Positions 15,722 through 16,828 of a DNA stretch of 16,828 nt are shown here, one piece after another. The notes beneath the pieces are model-generated. The model was not told the DNA's origin and did not search any database. It saw only the letters and a program-made list of their open reading frames with translations. The position numbers and the translations under genes are program-made. The first letter of the stretch is position 1; the number at the start of each line of letters is the position of its first letter. Location of the stretch: positions 1 through 16,828 of the forward strand of contig DCAT01000135.1 in assembly GCA_002312935.1 (NCBI GenBank), in the 5' to 3' direction. This stretch comes from Oceanospirillaceae bacterium UBA1126. GTDB lineage: Bacteria > Pseudomonadota > Gammaproteobacteria > Pseudomonadales > Balneatricaceae.

Positions 15722-16630
15722 TTATTGATTTAGTTTGGTTAAAGCTTTAGACCGAGATCGTTCCCTCCATACGATTAACAAACCCGCTGCTGCAATGAGC
15801 AGTGCGCCAGGGAATAAGCTGCTCCATGGTGCTTCGTTAAAAAATAGCCATCCTAAGGCGAATGCGAGTGGAATACCAAAGTAACTGAATGGGGCTAAAT
15901 TACTCTGTTCAGTCATTCGGCAGCTAACCACTAAAAATAGCACTGCAGTACCACCAAATGCCCCCATCAACACAATCCAACCCATATCAGTGGCAGAGGC
16001 TATTGGCGTGAAACCACCCCAAAAATAGGTAATTAAAAATGCCCCTATTAACGATGTTACAGACGCATATAGGTTAACTAAAGGGCTTGGGGCATCATCG
16101 TCAAACACGCGTGCAGTGACCCCAGCTAGGGCATAACACGCTGCCGCTGCAAGCGGCAACAGAGCATAAAAAGAAAAGTCTGAACTGCCTGGTTGGATTA
16201 CCATAATAACACCAATAAAGCCCACCAAAACTGCCCCCCAGCGAACCCAGCCAACCCGTTCTCCCAAAATTGGGATAGCGAGTGCAGTAGTAAATAATGC
16301 GCCAGAATAAGTGATGGTGGATGCCGTAGCAAACGCCATTAACCCCAGAGACATATAAAAACAAAGTTGGGCAATAGTGATCACTGCACCGCGAAAAAAA
16401 GCCAATTTCCATTGTCGTAGCTTTAGACACCTGCCTGAGCTGCGCCACGCCCTAGATGACCATAAAGCTATGATTGATGGCACCAGCCCAAACAAGTTTC
16501 GCCACATCGAGAGTTCGGTCGCTGAGTAGGTGCTTGAAAGGTGTTTGATGATTAAGCCCATAGTATCGAATAACGTTAACGCAATAAGGCTTAAAATAAT
16601 GGCAAGGCCTGTCCGGTCTGTGGTTCGCAT
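15722..16630 (-). CDS. EamA/DMT-family transporter, ten membrane helices
   Basis: This 302-residue inner-membrane protein has the two-repeat layout of the drug/metabolite transporter superfamily: a first EamA unit at about residues 9-146, ending ERVGWVRWGAVLVGFIGVIMVIQP, and a second at about 155-287, ending NEAPWSSLFPGALLIAAAGLLIV. About ten hydrophobic helices are visible, with a positively charged tail (RERSRSKALTK). The segment GLMAFATASTITYSGALFTT (97-116) is typical of the S-adenosylmethionine-transporter-like and related EamA groups, but the substrate cannot be assigned. AGGA lies 5 bases before the ATG. The gene seems to stand alone at the right edge, with no partner in the window. 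Confidence 0.9.
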   Translation of the reverse strand: MRTTDRTGLAIILSLIALTLFDTMGLIIKHLSSTYSATELSMWRNLFGLVPSIIALWSSRAWRSSGRCLKLRQWKLAFFRGAVITIAQLCFYMSLGLMAFATASTITYSGALFTTALAIPILGERVGWVRWGAVLVGFIGVIMVIQPGSSDFSFYALLPLAAAACYALAGVTARVFDDDAPSPLVNLYASVTSLIGAFLITYFWGGFTPIASATDMGWIVLMGAFGGTAVLFLVVSCRMTEQSNLAPFSYFGIPLAFALGWLFFNEAPWSSLFPGALLIAAAGLLIVWRERSRSKALTKLNQ

Positions 16631-16710
16631 ATAAGTCCTAATTTTTAGGGTGTTTATTAGTCACTGTAAAAGCCACATTAGATAATACCAATACACTCAA
16701 AAATGCCCAA

Positions 16711-16824
16711 AAATAGGTCATTAAACTAGGCTAAAAGACCTAAATAAACACTCAATACACTATATAGCCAATAAGGTAATGGCGCGAATATTTATGTAAA
16801 TAGGTTAGTAAAAATGACCTATTT
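16711..16824. repeat. inverted repeats of an AAATAGGTCA element
   Basis: AAATAGGTCA at 16711-16720 and its exact reverse complement TGACCTATTT at 16815-16824 flank about 95 bases. An inner copy, AAATAGGT at 16798-16805, pairs with ACCTATTT (16817-16824) as an 8-bp stem with an 11-base loop, and a further related GACCTAAAT lies at 16737-16745. The element is upstream of the EamA gene and may belong to a regulator site or to a neighbour beyond the window. Confidence 0.35.
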
Positions 16825-16828
16825 GATT

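Noticed and set aside
1..16828. Mobile elements, tRNA genes, CRISPR arrays or defence genes
   Set aside because: I saw no transposase or integrase motif, no tRNA-like cloverleaf, and no regularly spaced direct repeats on either strand.

Overview
The window looks like the chromosome of a free-living, probably marine gammaproteobacterium. The evidence is indirect: the histidine-utilisation (hut) genes are of the five-enzyme type with hutF, hutD and a GntR-type HutC; there are Tat-exported proteins and a Sel1-repeat protein; and there is a decayed cupin that resembles the DMSP-lyase family. Base composition is moderate to AT-leaning. I see no rRNA, tRNA, CRISPR array, transposase or phage gene.

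Layout. Positions 174-1775 (+) encode an orphan Tat-exported family-5 solute-binding protein, closed by a strong terminator at 1793-1832. Facing it, 1860-2639 (-) encodes an Fe(II)/2-oxoglutarate oxygenase that follows the hut operon. Reading leftward on the minus strand from 8622 come hutC, hutU, hutH, hutI and hutD, with tight or overlapping joints after hutU. hutF (8731-10092) runs divergently. Positions 10250-11841 (+) hold a PhyH-type oxygenase overlapping a family-3 solute-binding-domain protein that has no signal peptide. Positions 12044-12949 (+) encode a homocysteine S-methyltransferase family protein. The right part is less ordered: a broken gene at 13158-13535 (+), a Sel1-repeat protein, a Tat-exported unknown, a broken DMSP-lyase-like cupin at 15038-15436 (-), a stretch of unclear content, and an EamA/DMT transporter.

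How it works together. HutH, HutU and HutI convert histidine through urocanate and imidazolonepropionate to formimidoylglutamate, and HutF deiminates this to formylglutamate. HutG, which would release formate and glutamate, is not in the window, and neither is a histidine permease. Three sites resembling a CTTGTATATACAAG-type palindrome sit at the start of transcription of hutU, hutF and hutC. They suggest that HutC represses all three units and is relieved by urocanate, as known in Pseudomonas. HutD probably tunes the flux.

The least explained parts are the two different non-heme iron oxygenases on either side of the hut block, the translationally coupled oxygenase plus signal-less binding protein, and the two genes in decay in the right third.
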